A DNA stretch of 64,000 bases from JANYLB01 sp963837715 (GTDB taxonomy: Bacteria > Actinomycetota > Acidimicrobiia > IMCC26256 > JANYLB01). The stretch is taken from contig CAWIOF010000002.1 in the NCBI GenBank assembly GCA_963837715.1, forward strand, positions 2,232,001 through 2,296,000. The letters are read 5' to 3'. The notes below the pieces were generated by a model. That model saw only the letters and a list, made by a program, of their open reading frames with translations. It did not search any database and had not been told where the DNA came from. The position numbers and the translations under genes were made by a program. How positions within the stretch are numbered: the stretch's first letter is position 1; the number at the start of each line of letters is the position of its first letter. Shown here one piece after another: positions 57,172 to 64,000 of this stretch.

Positions 57172-58125
57172 CTAGCGAACCGTGCGCGGACGCTCGGTTC
57201 GCCCTCCGACGGCGCGCGCGCCGAGCTGGGCCGCCGCCCGGACCGAGAGGAACACCACCGCCGGCCCCAGGAGCAGCCGCCGGGGGCCGCGCCAGTGCTT
57301 CGCCGCGAAGCGGGCCGCCGACCGGTGGTGCTCGACGATCATCCGGTACGGATGGCGATCCGTGCTCACGCCCTGCAGGTGCAGGACTGCGCCGCCCGGT
57401 TCGTACGCGACCCGCCATCCCGCACCGGTCAGCCGGGCACACAGGTCGACGTCTTCGAGGTACATGAAGAACCCTTCGTCCCATCCACCCACCTCGTCGA
57501 AGGCGCTTCGGCGGAGCCAGAGGGCCGAGCCGGAGAGCCAGCCCACATCGCGTGGGCTCGACCAGTCGGCGTCGAGCCGGCGATACCGGCGGGTGAACGG
57601 ATTGGCCGGCCAGATGAGCCCGAGGACCGCGTGGCCGACCGCGTCGACCCCCGACGGGACGACGCGGGCCGACGGGTACTGAGAACCATCGGGGTTGCGC
57701 ACGCGGGGACCGACCGCGGCGAGATCGGCTGCGGCGTCGAGGCGATCGAGCATGGCGGCCGCGGTGCCGGGATCGACTTCGACATCGGGGTTGACCGCGG
57801 CGACCACCGGCGCGTACGTGGCCGCGACGCCGAGGTTGTTGGCCCGGCTGAACCCGAGGTTGGTCGGGGCGCGGACGAGGGTGACGTCGGGATGCGCGGC
57901 AGCGAGGGCCTCGGCTGAACCGTCGTCGGAGGCGTTGTCGACCACCACGATCTCGGGTGGCTCACCCGCGCTGGTGTCGGCGAGCAGGGAGTCGACACAG
58001 GCCAACAAGGCCTCGCCGGCGTTGTAGTTGACGACGACCGCCGCCCAGCGAACCTCGGTCTCCATCACCCGGTCGGTGCGTTCCTGCTCGATGGATCGCT
58101 CCGCTGCACCGTCTCGATCGCTCAC
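57172..58125 (-). CDS. Family 2 glycosyltransferase, rhamnosyltransferase-like (WbbL type)
   Basis: The GT-A domain begins 'RWAAVVVNYNAGEALLACVDSLL', and has 'VVDNASDDGSAEALAA', 'NLGFSRANNLGV', 'AAVNPDVEVDPGTAAAML' (DxD-like) and 'FDEVGGWDEGFFMYLEDVDLCARL'. These match WbbL-like rhamnosyltransferases that extend cell-wall linkers. The GTG at 58125 overlaps the upstream UDP-xylose synthase stop as GTGA, but the first 20 residues are encoded by a dispersed repeat copy. The Met at residue 21 (ATG 58065, 297 residues) may be the original start. Lies downstream of uxs and upstream of the His-rich gene. Confidence 0.88.
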   Translation of the reverse strand: MSDRDGAAERSIEQERTDRVMETEVRWAAVVVNYNAGEALLACVDSLLADTSAGEPPEIVVVDNASDDGSAEALAAAHPDVTLVRAPTNLGFSRANNLGVAATYAPVVAAVNPDVEVDPGTAAAMLDRLDAAADLAAVGPRVRNPDGSQYPSARVVPSGVDAVGHAVLGLIWPANPFTRRYRRLDADWSSPRDVGWLSGSALWLRRSAFDEVGGWDEGFFMYLEDVDLCARLTGAGWRVAYEPGGAVLHLQGVSTDRHPYRMIVEHHRSAARFAAKHWRGPRRLLLGPAVVFLSVRAAAQLGARAVGGRTERPRTVR

Positions 58126-58172
58126 CGGTTCACGTCGTCGGATCGGTGGCCGGCGCCTCCGCTGCGCTCACT
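58090..58172 (-). repeat. Dispersed ~89-bp repeat, copy 6, overlapping two gene ends
   Basis: On the minus strand it reads 'GCGCAGCGGAGGCGCCGG', then 'GGTGAGCGATCGAG' and 'GTGCAGCGGAGCGATCC'. The hexamers (GGCGCC and GACGGT) are not complementary. It encodes the last ~16 residues of UDP-xylose synthase and the first ~12 of the glycosyltransferase. Confidence 0.55.
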
Positions 58173-59104
58173 CCGATACCACTCGTGGGTGAGGGCGAGG
58201 CCGGTCGGGAGGTCGATCTCGGGCTTCCAGCCGAGGACCCTGGCCGCGAGGGAGATGTCGGGGCACCGCCGCGTCGGATCGTCGACCGGGAGCTCCTCGA
58301 ACACGATCTCGGAGCTCGATCCGGTGACTTGGAGCACCGCTTCGGCGAGCTGAAGAACCGTGAACTCGGCCGGGTTGCCGATGTTGACGGGACCGGTGAC
58401 GTCGGACTCGAGCAGTGCGAGGATCCCCCGCACCTCATCGTCGACGTAGCAGAACGAACGAGTCTGGCTGCCGTCGCCGTAGATCGTGATCGGCGCACCG
58501 TCCATCGCCTGCACGAGGAAGTTCGACACCACCCGTCCGTCGGCCGGGCGCAGACGCGGCCCGTAGGTGTTGAAGATGCGCACGATGCGCGTCTGCAGGC
58601 CGTGGGCCCGGTGGTACGCCAGGGTGATCGCCTCGGAGAACCGCTTCGCTTCGTCGTACACACCGCGGGACCGACCGGGTTCACGTTGCCCCAGTACGAC
58701 TCCGGTTGCGGATGCACGGTCGGATCGCCGTACACCTCGCTCGTCGACGCGAGCAGGAACCGTGCCCCCTTGGCCTTCGCGAGACCCAGCGCGTTGTGCG
58801 TGCCGAGAGAGCCGACCTTGAGCGTCTTGATGGGATGCTCGAGGTAGTCCTGCGGGCTCGCCGGACTCGCGAGGTGCAACACCGCGTCGACCGGGCCCTC
58901 GACATGGACGAACTGCGTGACGTCGTAACGCTCGAACGTGAACGCAGGATCGGGGAGGAGCGCCTCGATGTTCTCGATCCGCCCGGTGAGGAGGTTGTCG
59001 AGGACCACGACCTGCCAGCCACGCGCCACGAGCGCCCGACAGATGTGGGAACCGATGAACCCCGCACCCCCCGTCACCACTGCTCGGGGCGACGCGCCGC
59101 TCAA
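58122..59104 (-). CDS. uxs: UDP-glucuronate decarboxylase (UDP-xylose synthase), frame break near 58668
   Basis: The enzyme converts UDP-glucuronate to UDP-xylose. A TTG at 59104, with GGGAG ahead, overlaps the ugd stop. It opens 'AVVTGGAGFIGSHICRALVARG', then 'LLTGRIENIEALL', 'HLASPASPQDYLEHPIKTL' and 'STSEVYGDPTVHPQPESYWG'. The frame breaks at 'NVNPVGP'. Restoring one C in the run at 58667-58669 gives 'RGVYDEAKRFSEAI', the YxxxK active site, then 'RIFNTYGPRLRPADGRVV'. The corrected length is about 327 residues. The C-terminal tail comes from a repeat copy. Co-location with ugd supports the assignment. Confidence 0.9.
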
Positions 59105-60399
59105 GATCTCCCGACGCCTTCGTAGGTGAAGCCGAGTCGTCGGAGTGCCGACGGGTCGAGCAGGTTGCGGGTGTCGAGCACCACGGTCGACGCCATCGCG
59201 TCGCGCACACGCTCGAAATCGAGCCAGCGGAACTCGTCCCATTCGGTGAGCAGGGCCAGGACCTCTGCCCCCGCTGCCGCATCGTAGGGGTCGGGCGCGA
59301 CATCGAGGCCCGGCACCGCGACCCCGGCACGCTCCCCCGCCGCCGGGTCGTAGCCGCGGACCACGGCCCCCTCCTCGAGCAGACGGCGGACGATGAACAC
59401 CGCCGGTGAGTCGCGGAGGTCGTCGGTGTTGGCCTTGAAGGTGAGACCCCACACCGCGACCGGTGTGCCCTCGAGGGAGCCGCCGGCCAGGCGACGGATC
59501 TTGTCGATCATCCGGTCGTGCTGGGCGCGGTTCACGTCGACGACACCACGGAGCAGGCTGAAGTCGTACCCCGCGAGCTCTGCGGCATGCAGCAGCGCGG
59601 CGGTGTCCTTCGGGAAGCACGAGCCGCCGTATCCGGGACCCGGGCGGAGGAACTCCGATCCGATGCGGTTGTCGTAGCCCATCCCCATCGCGACCTCACG
59701 CACGTCGGCGTCGACGGCTTCACACAGGTTCGCGATGGCGTTCACGAACGAGATCTTCATCGCGAGGAACGCGTTCGAGGCGTACTTGATCATCTCGGCC
59801 GACGCCGGCTCGGTGACGAGGATCGGGGCGTCGAGGCTCTTGTAGAGCTCCGAGACCCGCACCGCGATCTCGGGATCCTCGCAGCCGATGACGACCCGGT
59901 TCGGGTGGAGGAAGTCGCGCACCGAGGTCCCCTCACGGAGGAACTCCGGGTTCGACGCGACCCCGATGGCCTCGACTGAGGCCCCGGCTTCAGCGAGCAG
60001 CCGTTGCACGAACCGGGTCGAACCCACCGGCATCGTCGACTTGTTCACGACGACCGTCCCCGGTCGCAGCACGGGCGCGATCTCGCGGGCGACGTCTTCC
60101 ACGAACGAGAGGTCGGCAGAGCCGTCGTCGCCCTGGGGTGTCGGGACGCAGAGGAACACGAACTCGGCGGCCTCCGCGGCGGACGCAGCACCCACGACGA
60201 ATCGGAGTCGCTGGGACTCGAGCCCTGCGTGGACGAGCTCGGGGAGACCGTCTTCCATGATCGGGATCTCGCCCTTGGTGAGGCGGTCCACCCGTTCGGC
60301 GTCGATGTCGGCGCAGACGACTGCGTGCCCGAGGTGGGCGAGACACGCGCCCGTGGTGAGGCCGACGTACCCCGCGCCGATGACCGCGACCCGGCTCAT
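59101..60399 (-). CDS. ugd: UDP-glucose 6-dehydrogenase
   Basis: The enzyme oxidises UDP-glucose to UDP-glucuronate with two NAD+. The 432-residue protein has 'VAVIGAGYVGLTTGACLAHLGH', 'VPTPQGDDGSADLSFVEDV', 'KSTMPVGST', 'SNPEFLREGTSVRDFLHPNRVVIG', and the catalytic Cys in 'GPGYGGSCFPKDT'. 'AVWGLTFKANTDDLRDSPA' lies in the C-terminal domain. The ATG at 60399 overlaps the rfbD stop as ATGA, and the end overlaps uxs, so all three are translationally coupled. Confidence 0.96.
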   Translation of the reverse strand: MSRVAVIGAGYVGLTTGACLAHLGHAVVCADIDAERVDRLTKGEIPIMEDGLPELVHAGLESQRLRFVVGAASAAEAAEFVFLCVPTPQGDDGSADLSFVEDVAREIAPVLRPGTVVVNKSTMPVGSTRFVQRLLAEAGASVEAIGVASNPEFLREGTSVRDFLHPNRVVIGCEDPEIAVRVSELYKSLDAPILVTEPASAEMIKYASNAFLAMKISFVNAIANLCEAVDADVREVAMGMGYDNRIGSEFLRPGPGYGGSCFPKDTAALLHAAELAGYDFSLLRGVVDVNRAQHDRMIDKIRRLAGGSLEGTPVAVWGLTFKANTDDLRDSPAVFIVRRLLEEGAVVRGYDPAAGERAGVAVPGLDVAPDPYDAAAGAEVLALLTEWDEFRWLDFERVRDAMASTVVLDTRNLLDPSALRRLGFTYEGVGRS

Positions 60400-61256
60400 C
60401 CGGGATCGCCACCCGGCGCGGCCAGGTACTCGGCGAGCGCGTCGCGGTAGTGGCGCAGCCGCGGGACCCCCGCCGCGGGCAGGGCGAGGTTCGACATCGC
60501 GCTGAACTCGGGCCGGGCGGCAGGTCGGCCGAGGTCGGCGGTCGATACGACCTTGAGAAGCGACGGGTCGAGCCCGCGCAGCTCGAGCACGTCGGCGGCC
60601 ATCTGGTAGCGCGTGCACACCCCTTCGTTCACCGCGTGGAAGAGCCCCGACACACGTTGGAGAGCGAGTTGCACGAGCACCGCGGCAACGTCGGGCGCGA
60701 ACGACGGCGAACCCGTCTGGTCGTCGACGAAGCCGTAGTCGGCGCCGGCGGCGGCATCGAGGGCGAGTTGGACGAAGTCCTTGCCGCGGTTGCCGAAGAC
60801 CCACGCGGTGCGAGCGATCGCCCACGACGACGCGTGCCGCGCCACCTCGATCTCGCCTCCGAGCTTCGACCGGCCGTAGTGCGAGATCGGGTTGGTGTCG
60901 TCCCACTCGTGGTACGGGCGACCCGCGGTCCCGTCGAACACGTAGTCGGTGGAGACGTGCACGACGTGGGCGCCGATCCTCGACGCGGCGATCGCGAGGA
61001 AGCGGGGTCCGAGGGCGTTGACCGCGAACGCCCGGTCGGGATCGCTCTCGCACCCGTCGACGTTGGTCAACGCACCCGGGTTCACGATCGCGTCGGGCGC
61101 GAAGGTGCCGACCACCTGCTCGATCTGCTCCCGGTCGCCGAGGTCGAGGTCGGCGTGGGTGACGCCGAGCACCTCGGGGCCGGTTGGGTGGGCGGCGAGC
61201 GCCGCGACGACCTCGGAACCGACCTGGCCTCCTGCTCCGGTGACCAGCACCTTCAT
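60396..61256 (-). CDS. rfbD: dTDP-4-dehydrorhamnose reductase
   Basis: RfbD makes dTDP-L-rhamnose in the last step of its pathway. The 286-residue protein has 'VLVTGAGGQVGSEVV', 'DAIVNPGALTNVDGCESDPDRAFAVN', 'VVHVSTDYVFDGTAGRPYHEWD' and 'YGRSKLGGEIEV' with Tyr and Lys. 'ARTAWVFGNRGKDFVQLAL' follows. rfbA, rfbB and rfbC are not in the window. Rhamnose in an Rv3266c-like position fits the WbbL-like transferase downstream. ATG 61256 is preferred to an ATG 33 bases further upstream. Confidence 0.95.
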   Translation of the reverse strand: MKVLVTGAGGQVGSEVVAALAAHPTGPEVLGVTHADLDLGDREQIEQVVGTFAPDAIVNPGALTNVDGCESDPDRAFAVNALGPRFLAIAASRIGAHVVHVSTDYVFDGTAGRPYHEWDDTNPISHYGRSKLGGEIEVARHASSWAIARTAWVFGNRGKDFVQLALDAAAGADYGFVDDQTGSPSFAPDVAAVLVQLALQRVSGLFHAVNEGVCTRYQMAADVLELRGLDPSLLKVVSTADLGRPAARPEFSAMSNLALPAAGVPRLRHYRDALAEYLAAPGGDPG

Positions 61257-61366
61257 GAGGGATCTCCGGTGGGGTTCTGGCGTGCGCACGCGGCGGGCAG
61301 GCGGTGGAAAGTCATCCGGCCCAGGTTATCGGCACCGATTCTCCGCCTCCGGAGGGGAACCCCGTC

Positions 61367-62875
61367 CTACTGCTGCACGCACCCGGTCTCGGCGAGGTGG
61401 CGCTGCAGGCCCTGGACGTACCGCTCGGCCTCCCGCAGCACGTCGGCGGGCGGATCGACCCCGGGGGGCAAGGTGATGGTCGTCGGGAGGGTGCTCGAGG
61501 TCGACGACGTGACCGCCGCGGCGACGCCCGCCGGGGCCGAGACCCCGCCGAAGTCGGCTCCCAGGACGACCACGACATCGGCGTCGGCGATCCCCTGGTC
61601 CTCCGACAACGTGCCGGCACCCCCGAAGTAGCTCTGGACCAGCCGTCCGGCCTTCTCGAGTCCGGGGCGGTAGCGGATCTCCGTGCCGTCGGAACGCGGC
61701 GCGTTGCCGAGGCCCGCCCCGGCGAAACCGAACTGTCGTTGGAGCGAATCCAAGGTCGATGCCGCGAGACCGTCGGTCCCGGAACCGTTGAGCACCCGCA
61801 CCCGTACCTGCGCCGGAAGGATCCCCGTCGGGGCGACCGGCGGCGGGTCGAACGTCCGGAGCCGAGCCAGCACCGCCTCGGCATCGGGATTGTCGGGCAG
61901 GAGGATCGACTGGCCGTCGTCGGACGTGCTCCCGTACGTCGGGAGGGTGAGCATCTCGATCGAGTTCGGGTCGGCGGGATCGACGGTGCGGAACGTGTTC
62001 ACCAACTTGAAGACGTCGCCGCGGGTGAGCGCGGAGTCGACGACGAGCTTCGGGATCACGTTGTCGGCGATCTCGCCGGCCTTCAGGGGGTTCCCGAGGG
62101 CCGCCCGGTACGCGAGGGATCCGATCCGGCGGATGAAGTTCTGCTGCCGCGCGATCCTTCCGAGGTCGGGGATCGCGTCGGCGTAGTTCCAGTCGCCGGT
62201 CTCGGGGTCGTAGTACTCGAGGTACCGGCTCCGGACGTATTGGAGCGCCTCGCGACCGTCGAGCTGGTAGCAGCCCGCGGCGGGAGCGGAGAACCCGGTG
62301 AGCTTGTCGCGCGCCTCCGCGGGGAGGTACACCGGAACCCGGCCGACCGCGTCGACGATGCCCTCGAACGTCGCGAAGTCGACCTCGAGGTAGTGGTTGA
62401 TCGGGATCCCGAAGTTCGCCTGCAGCGTGTCGATCACCTTCTGCGGACCGTCGTTGAACGCCGCGTTGATCTTCGCCTCGCCGATCCCCGGGATGTCGAC
62501 CCAGAGGTCGCGCGGGAACGAGACCACCACGCTGGTGCGCGAGTTGGGCTCGACGTGCACGACCATGATCGTGTCGGAGCGCTGGCCCGTCTGTTCGTCC
62601 TTGCTGCCGAAGGCCTCTTCCTGCTCCGGCGTGCTCGCGAAGGCGCGGGTGTCGGACCCGATCAGGAGGAAGTTCCCGGCGACGCCGGGATCGGCGGGTG
62701 CGAGCTTCACCTCGACGCGCGAGATCTGCTCGAACTTCTGGTCGATGGCGATGTTGGCCCCGACCACGCCGCCGACGGTGAAGACCACCGCGACTCCGAG
62801 CGCGATGACGTACCGGTGGGTGAAGGAACGCAGGTTCGAGCGGATGAAGCTGGCCGGGGGCACCGAGCGGTTCAT
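61367..62875 (-). CDS. LytR-CpsA-Psr family ligase with LytR_C domain
   Basis: LCP proteins attach secondary polymers to peptidoglycan. The 502-residue protein has an N-terminal cytosolic segment, one helix ('VIALGVAVVFTVGGVVGANIAI'), the LCP domain with 'NFLLIGSDTRA', 'RSDTIMVVHVEPNSRTSVVVSFPRDLWVDIPG', and 'INHYLEVDFATFEGIVDAVG', and a C-terminal LytR_C domain ('VRVRVLNGSGTDGLAASTLDSL'). The ATG overlaps the upstream LCP gene stop by one base (TGATG). It closes the polymer operon, whose sugars it presumably handles. Confidence 0.93.
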   Translation of the reverse strand: MNRSVPPASFIRSNLRSFTHRYVIALGVAVVFTVGGVVGANIAIDQKFEQISRVEVKLAPADPGVAGNFLLIGSDTRAFASTPEQEEAFGSKDEQTGQRSDTIMVVHVEPNSRTSVVVSFPRDLWVDIPGIGEAKINAAFNDGPQKVIDTLQANFGIPINHYLEVDFATFEGIVDAVGRVPVYLPAEARDKLTGFSAPAAGCYQLDGREALQYVRSRYLEYYDPETGDWNYADAIPDLGRIARQQNFIRRIGSLAYRAALGNPLKAGEIADNVIPKLVVDSALTRGDVFKLVNTFRTVDPADPNSIEMLTLPTYGSTSDDGQSILLPDNPDAEAVLARLRTFDPPPVAPTGILPAQVRVRVLNGSGTDGLAASTLDSLQRQFGFAGAGLGNAPRSDGTEIRYRPGLEKAGRLVQSYFGGAGTLSEDQGIADADVVVVLGADFGGVSAPAGVAAAVTSSTSSTLPTTITLPPGVDPPADVLREAERYVQGLQRHLAETGCVQQ

Positions 62876-64000
62876 CAGGGCAGACAGGCCGCGGCGGGAT
62901 CCGCCGGAGTGGTGGTCGTCGTCGTCTTCGACGACTTGGCCTTCGCGGTCGTGGAGGTCGCGGGCGTGACCCCCACGGCAGAGAACTCCGACCCGAGCAC
63001 GACCGTCACGTCGGTCCCCTCGATCGTCGAATCGGGCACGAGCGTTCCCTGGCCCCCGAGCTTCTCCTGGACCAGGGTCGCAGCGGCCAGGCCGGCGCTC
63101 CCGTAGCGGACCTGCGTCTGCGCGAGCGACTCCGACCAGTTACCGGCGGTCCCGGCGACGAAGCCGAACTGCCGGTGCAGGGCGTCGAGCGTGGCTGCGG
63201 CCAGCCCGGTGATCCCCGAGGCGTTCAACACCCGGACCCGGACCTGCGCGGGCTTCACATCGGGCTCCTTCGACGGATCAGGTTCACCGATCTGGTTGAG
63301 GCGGGCCACGAGCTCGTCGGCCGCCGGCTGGTCCGGTAGGAGCCGGGCGTTGTCGCCATAGGGCTTGTTCGGGAACGTGACCATCTCGACCTGGCTCGGG
63401 TCGCTGGGATCGATGGAACGGAACAGGTTCACCAGTCCGAAGATCTGGCTGCGGCCGAAGGAGTCGTCCATCGTGAGGTTCGGCACGACGGCATCGGCGA
63501 CGTTCTTGGCGGTGAGCGGGTTCTTGACCGCCTTGCGGAACGCGACGGTGCCGAGGCGACGCACGAACTCCTGCTGGCGCTCGATCCGGTCGAGGTCGGC
63601 GCGGGGCGACGCGTTGACCCACTCCCCGTCGACCTCTTTCTCCATCGAACGGCTGCGGACGTACGCGAGTGAGTCCTTGCCGTTGAGCGCCACACAACCG
63701 GGCTGCTCCACGAGCAGGCCCGTCACCTCGTCCCGGACGGGGTCGGGGAAGTAGAGGTGCACCGAACCGATCGCGTTCACGACCCCTCGGAACGAATCGA
63801 AGTCGACCTCGACGAAGTGGTGGATGTCGAGCCCGAAGTTCTGTTGCAGCGTGTCGATCACCTTCTGCGCGCCCGCTTCGACGCTGTCGGCCTCGGCGAA
63901 CGCGGCGTTGATGCGCGTCCGCCCGACCCCGGGGACGTCGACCACCATGTCGCGCGGGATCGACGCGACGAGCGCCTTCTTGGTGTCGGGATCGACGTGG
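62875..64000 (-). CDS. LytR-CpsA-Psr family ligase, N-terminus cut by window edge
   Basis: The frame enters at the right edge with 'VDPDTKKALVASIPRDMVVDVPGVG' and covers the rest of an LCP domain ('INAAFAEADSVEAGAQKVIDTL', 'HHFVEVDFDSFRGVVNAIG', 'ALNGKDSLAYVRSRSM' with the Arg pair). A LytR_C domain follows ('VRVRVLNASGITGLAAATLDAL'). The N-terminal helix is outside the window. It is a paralogue of the downstream LCP gene, sharing most motifs in the same order. Ser/Thr/Pro-rich and Lys-rich tail segments end it. Confidence 0.92.
   Translation of the reverse strand, partial: HVDPDTKKALVASIPRDMVVDVPGVGRTRINAAFAEADSVEAGAQKVIDTLQQNFGLDIHHFVEVDFDSFRGVVNAIGSVHLYFPDPVRDEVTGLLVEQPGCVALNGKDSLAYVRSRSMEKEVDGEWVNASPRADLDRIERQQEFVRRLGTVAFRKAVKNPLTAKNVADAVVPNLTMDDSFGRSQIFGLVNLFRSIDPSDPSQVEMVTFPNKPYGDNARLLPDQPAADELVARLNQIGEPDPSKEPDVKPAQVRVRVLNASGITGLAAATLDALHRQFGFVAGTAGNWSESLAQTQVRYGSAGLAAATLVQEKLGGQGTLVPDSTIEGTDVTVVLGSEFSAVGVTPATSTTAKAKSSKTTTTTTPADPAAACLP

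Overview
The window is a G+C-rich (visibly about two thirds or more), gene-dense actinobacterial chromosome segment. The best fit is class Acidimicrobiia or a close relative. The evidence is coenzyme F420 biosynthesis (fbiA plus a two-gene fbiB) with an F420-dependent LLM-type oxidoreductase, a mycothiol-dependent-type maleylpyruvate isomerase family protein, an Rpf-like transglycosylase, DUF3817, DUF3052 and DUF5719 proteins, a BTAD/AAA regulator, and the actinobacterial order comF-hpf-secA-prfB-ftsE-ftsX. No rRNA or tRNA gene, prophage, IS element or CRISPR array was recognised. The taxonomic call is inference from gene content only.

Layout. 0-5 kb: a tightly overlapping minus-strand operon for non-phosphorylative L-fucose/L-fuconate breakdown, led by a solute-binding-like protein without a signal peptide. 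5-9 kb: MsrA, an actinobacterial membrane protein, AlgH/YqgE, a Gfo/Idh oxidoreductase and an Rpf-like enzyme. 9-20 kb: DUF3817, a thioesterase, an F420-LLM enzyme, TetR, a 1133-residue BTAD-AAA regulator with a possible own operator, SRAP, DUF3052 and an MFS exporter. 20-31 kb: 1-Cys peroxiredoxin, then ftsX, ftsE, prfB, a MOSC protein, secA, a NarL-type regulator, hpf, a FlgM-like gene and comF. An AbiEi/DUF559 gene bracketed by two related palindromes follows. 31-42 kb: a lipoprotein sulfatase, ahcY with a structured leader, a GH5 glycosidase, and a mannose/GDP-mannose group (cupin, PGI/PMI, Trm112, phosphomannomutase). 42-54 kb: large membrane proteins, a five-unit 89-bp tandem repeat, ftsH, DUF5719, a GT2-membrane fusion, and fbiA-cofE-nitroreductase. 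54-64 kb: a nucleotide-sugar and cell-wall polymer operon (epimerase, nucleotidyltransferase, glycosyltransferase, UDP-xylose synthase, UDP-glucose dehydrogenase, dTDP-rhamnose synthesis) ending in two LytR-CpsA-Psr ligases.

The 33-64 kb stretch recalls the mycobacterial sahH-manA-pmm-fbiA-fbiB-manB-wbbL-rmlD-LCP neighbourhood. Together these genes make activated sugars (GDP-mannose, dTDP-rhamnose, UDP-glucuronate, UDP-xylose), polymerise them at the membrane and attach them to peptidoglycan.

Two non-coding features stand out. First, a dispersed repeat of about 64-89 bp occurs at seven places, one of them amplified into a five-unit tandem array; its two halves carry mutually complementary hexamers in most copies. 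Second, the two hairpins around the DUF559 gene look like a small cassette. About thirteen single-base frame breaks fall in otherwise well-conserved genes (ahcY, fbiA, MOSC, GH5, UDP-xylose synthase and others). They most likely reflect assembly indels, and the affected genes are annotated across the break.
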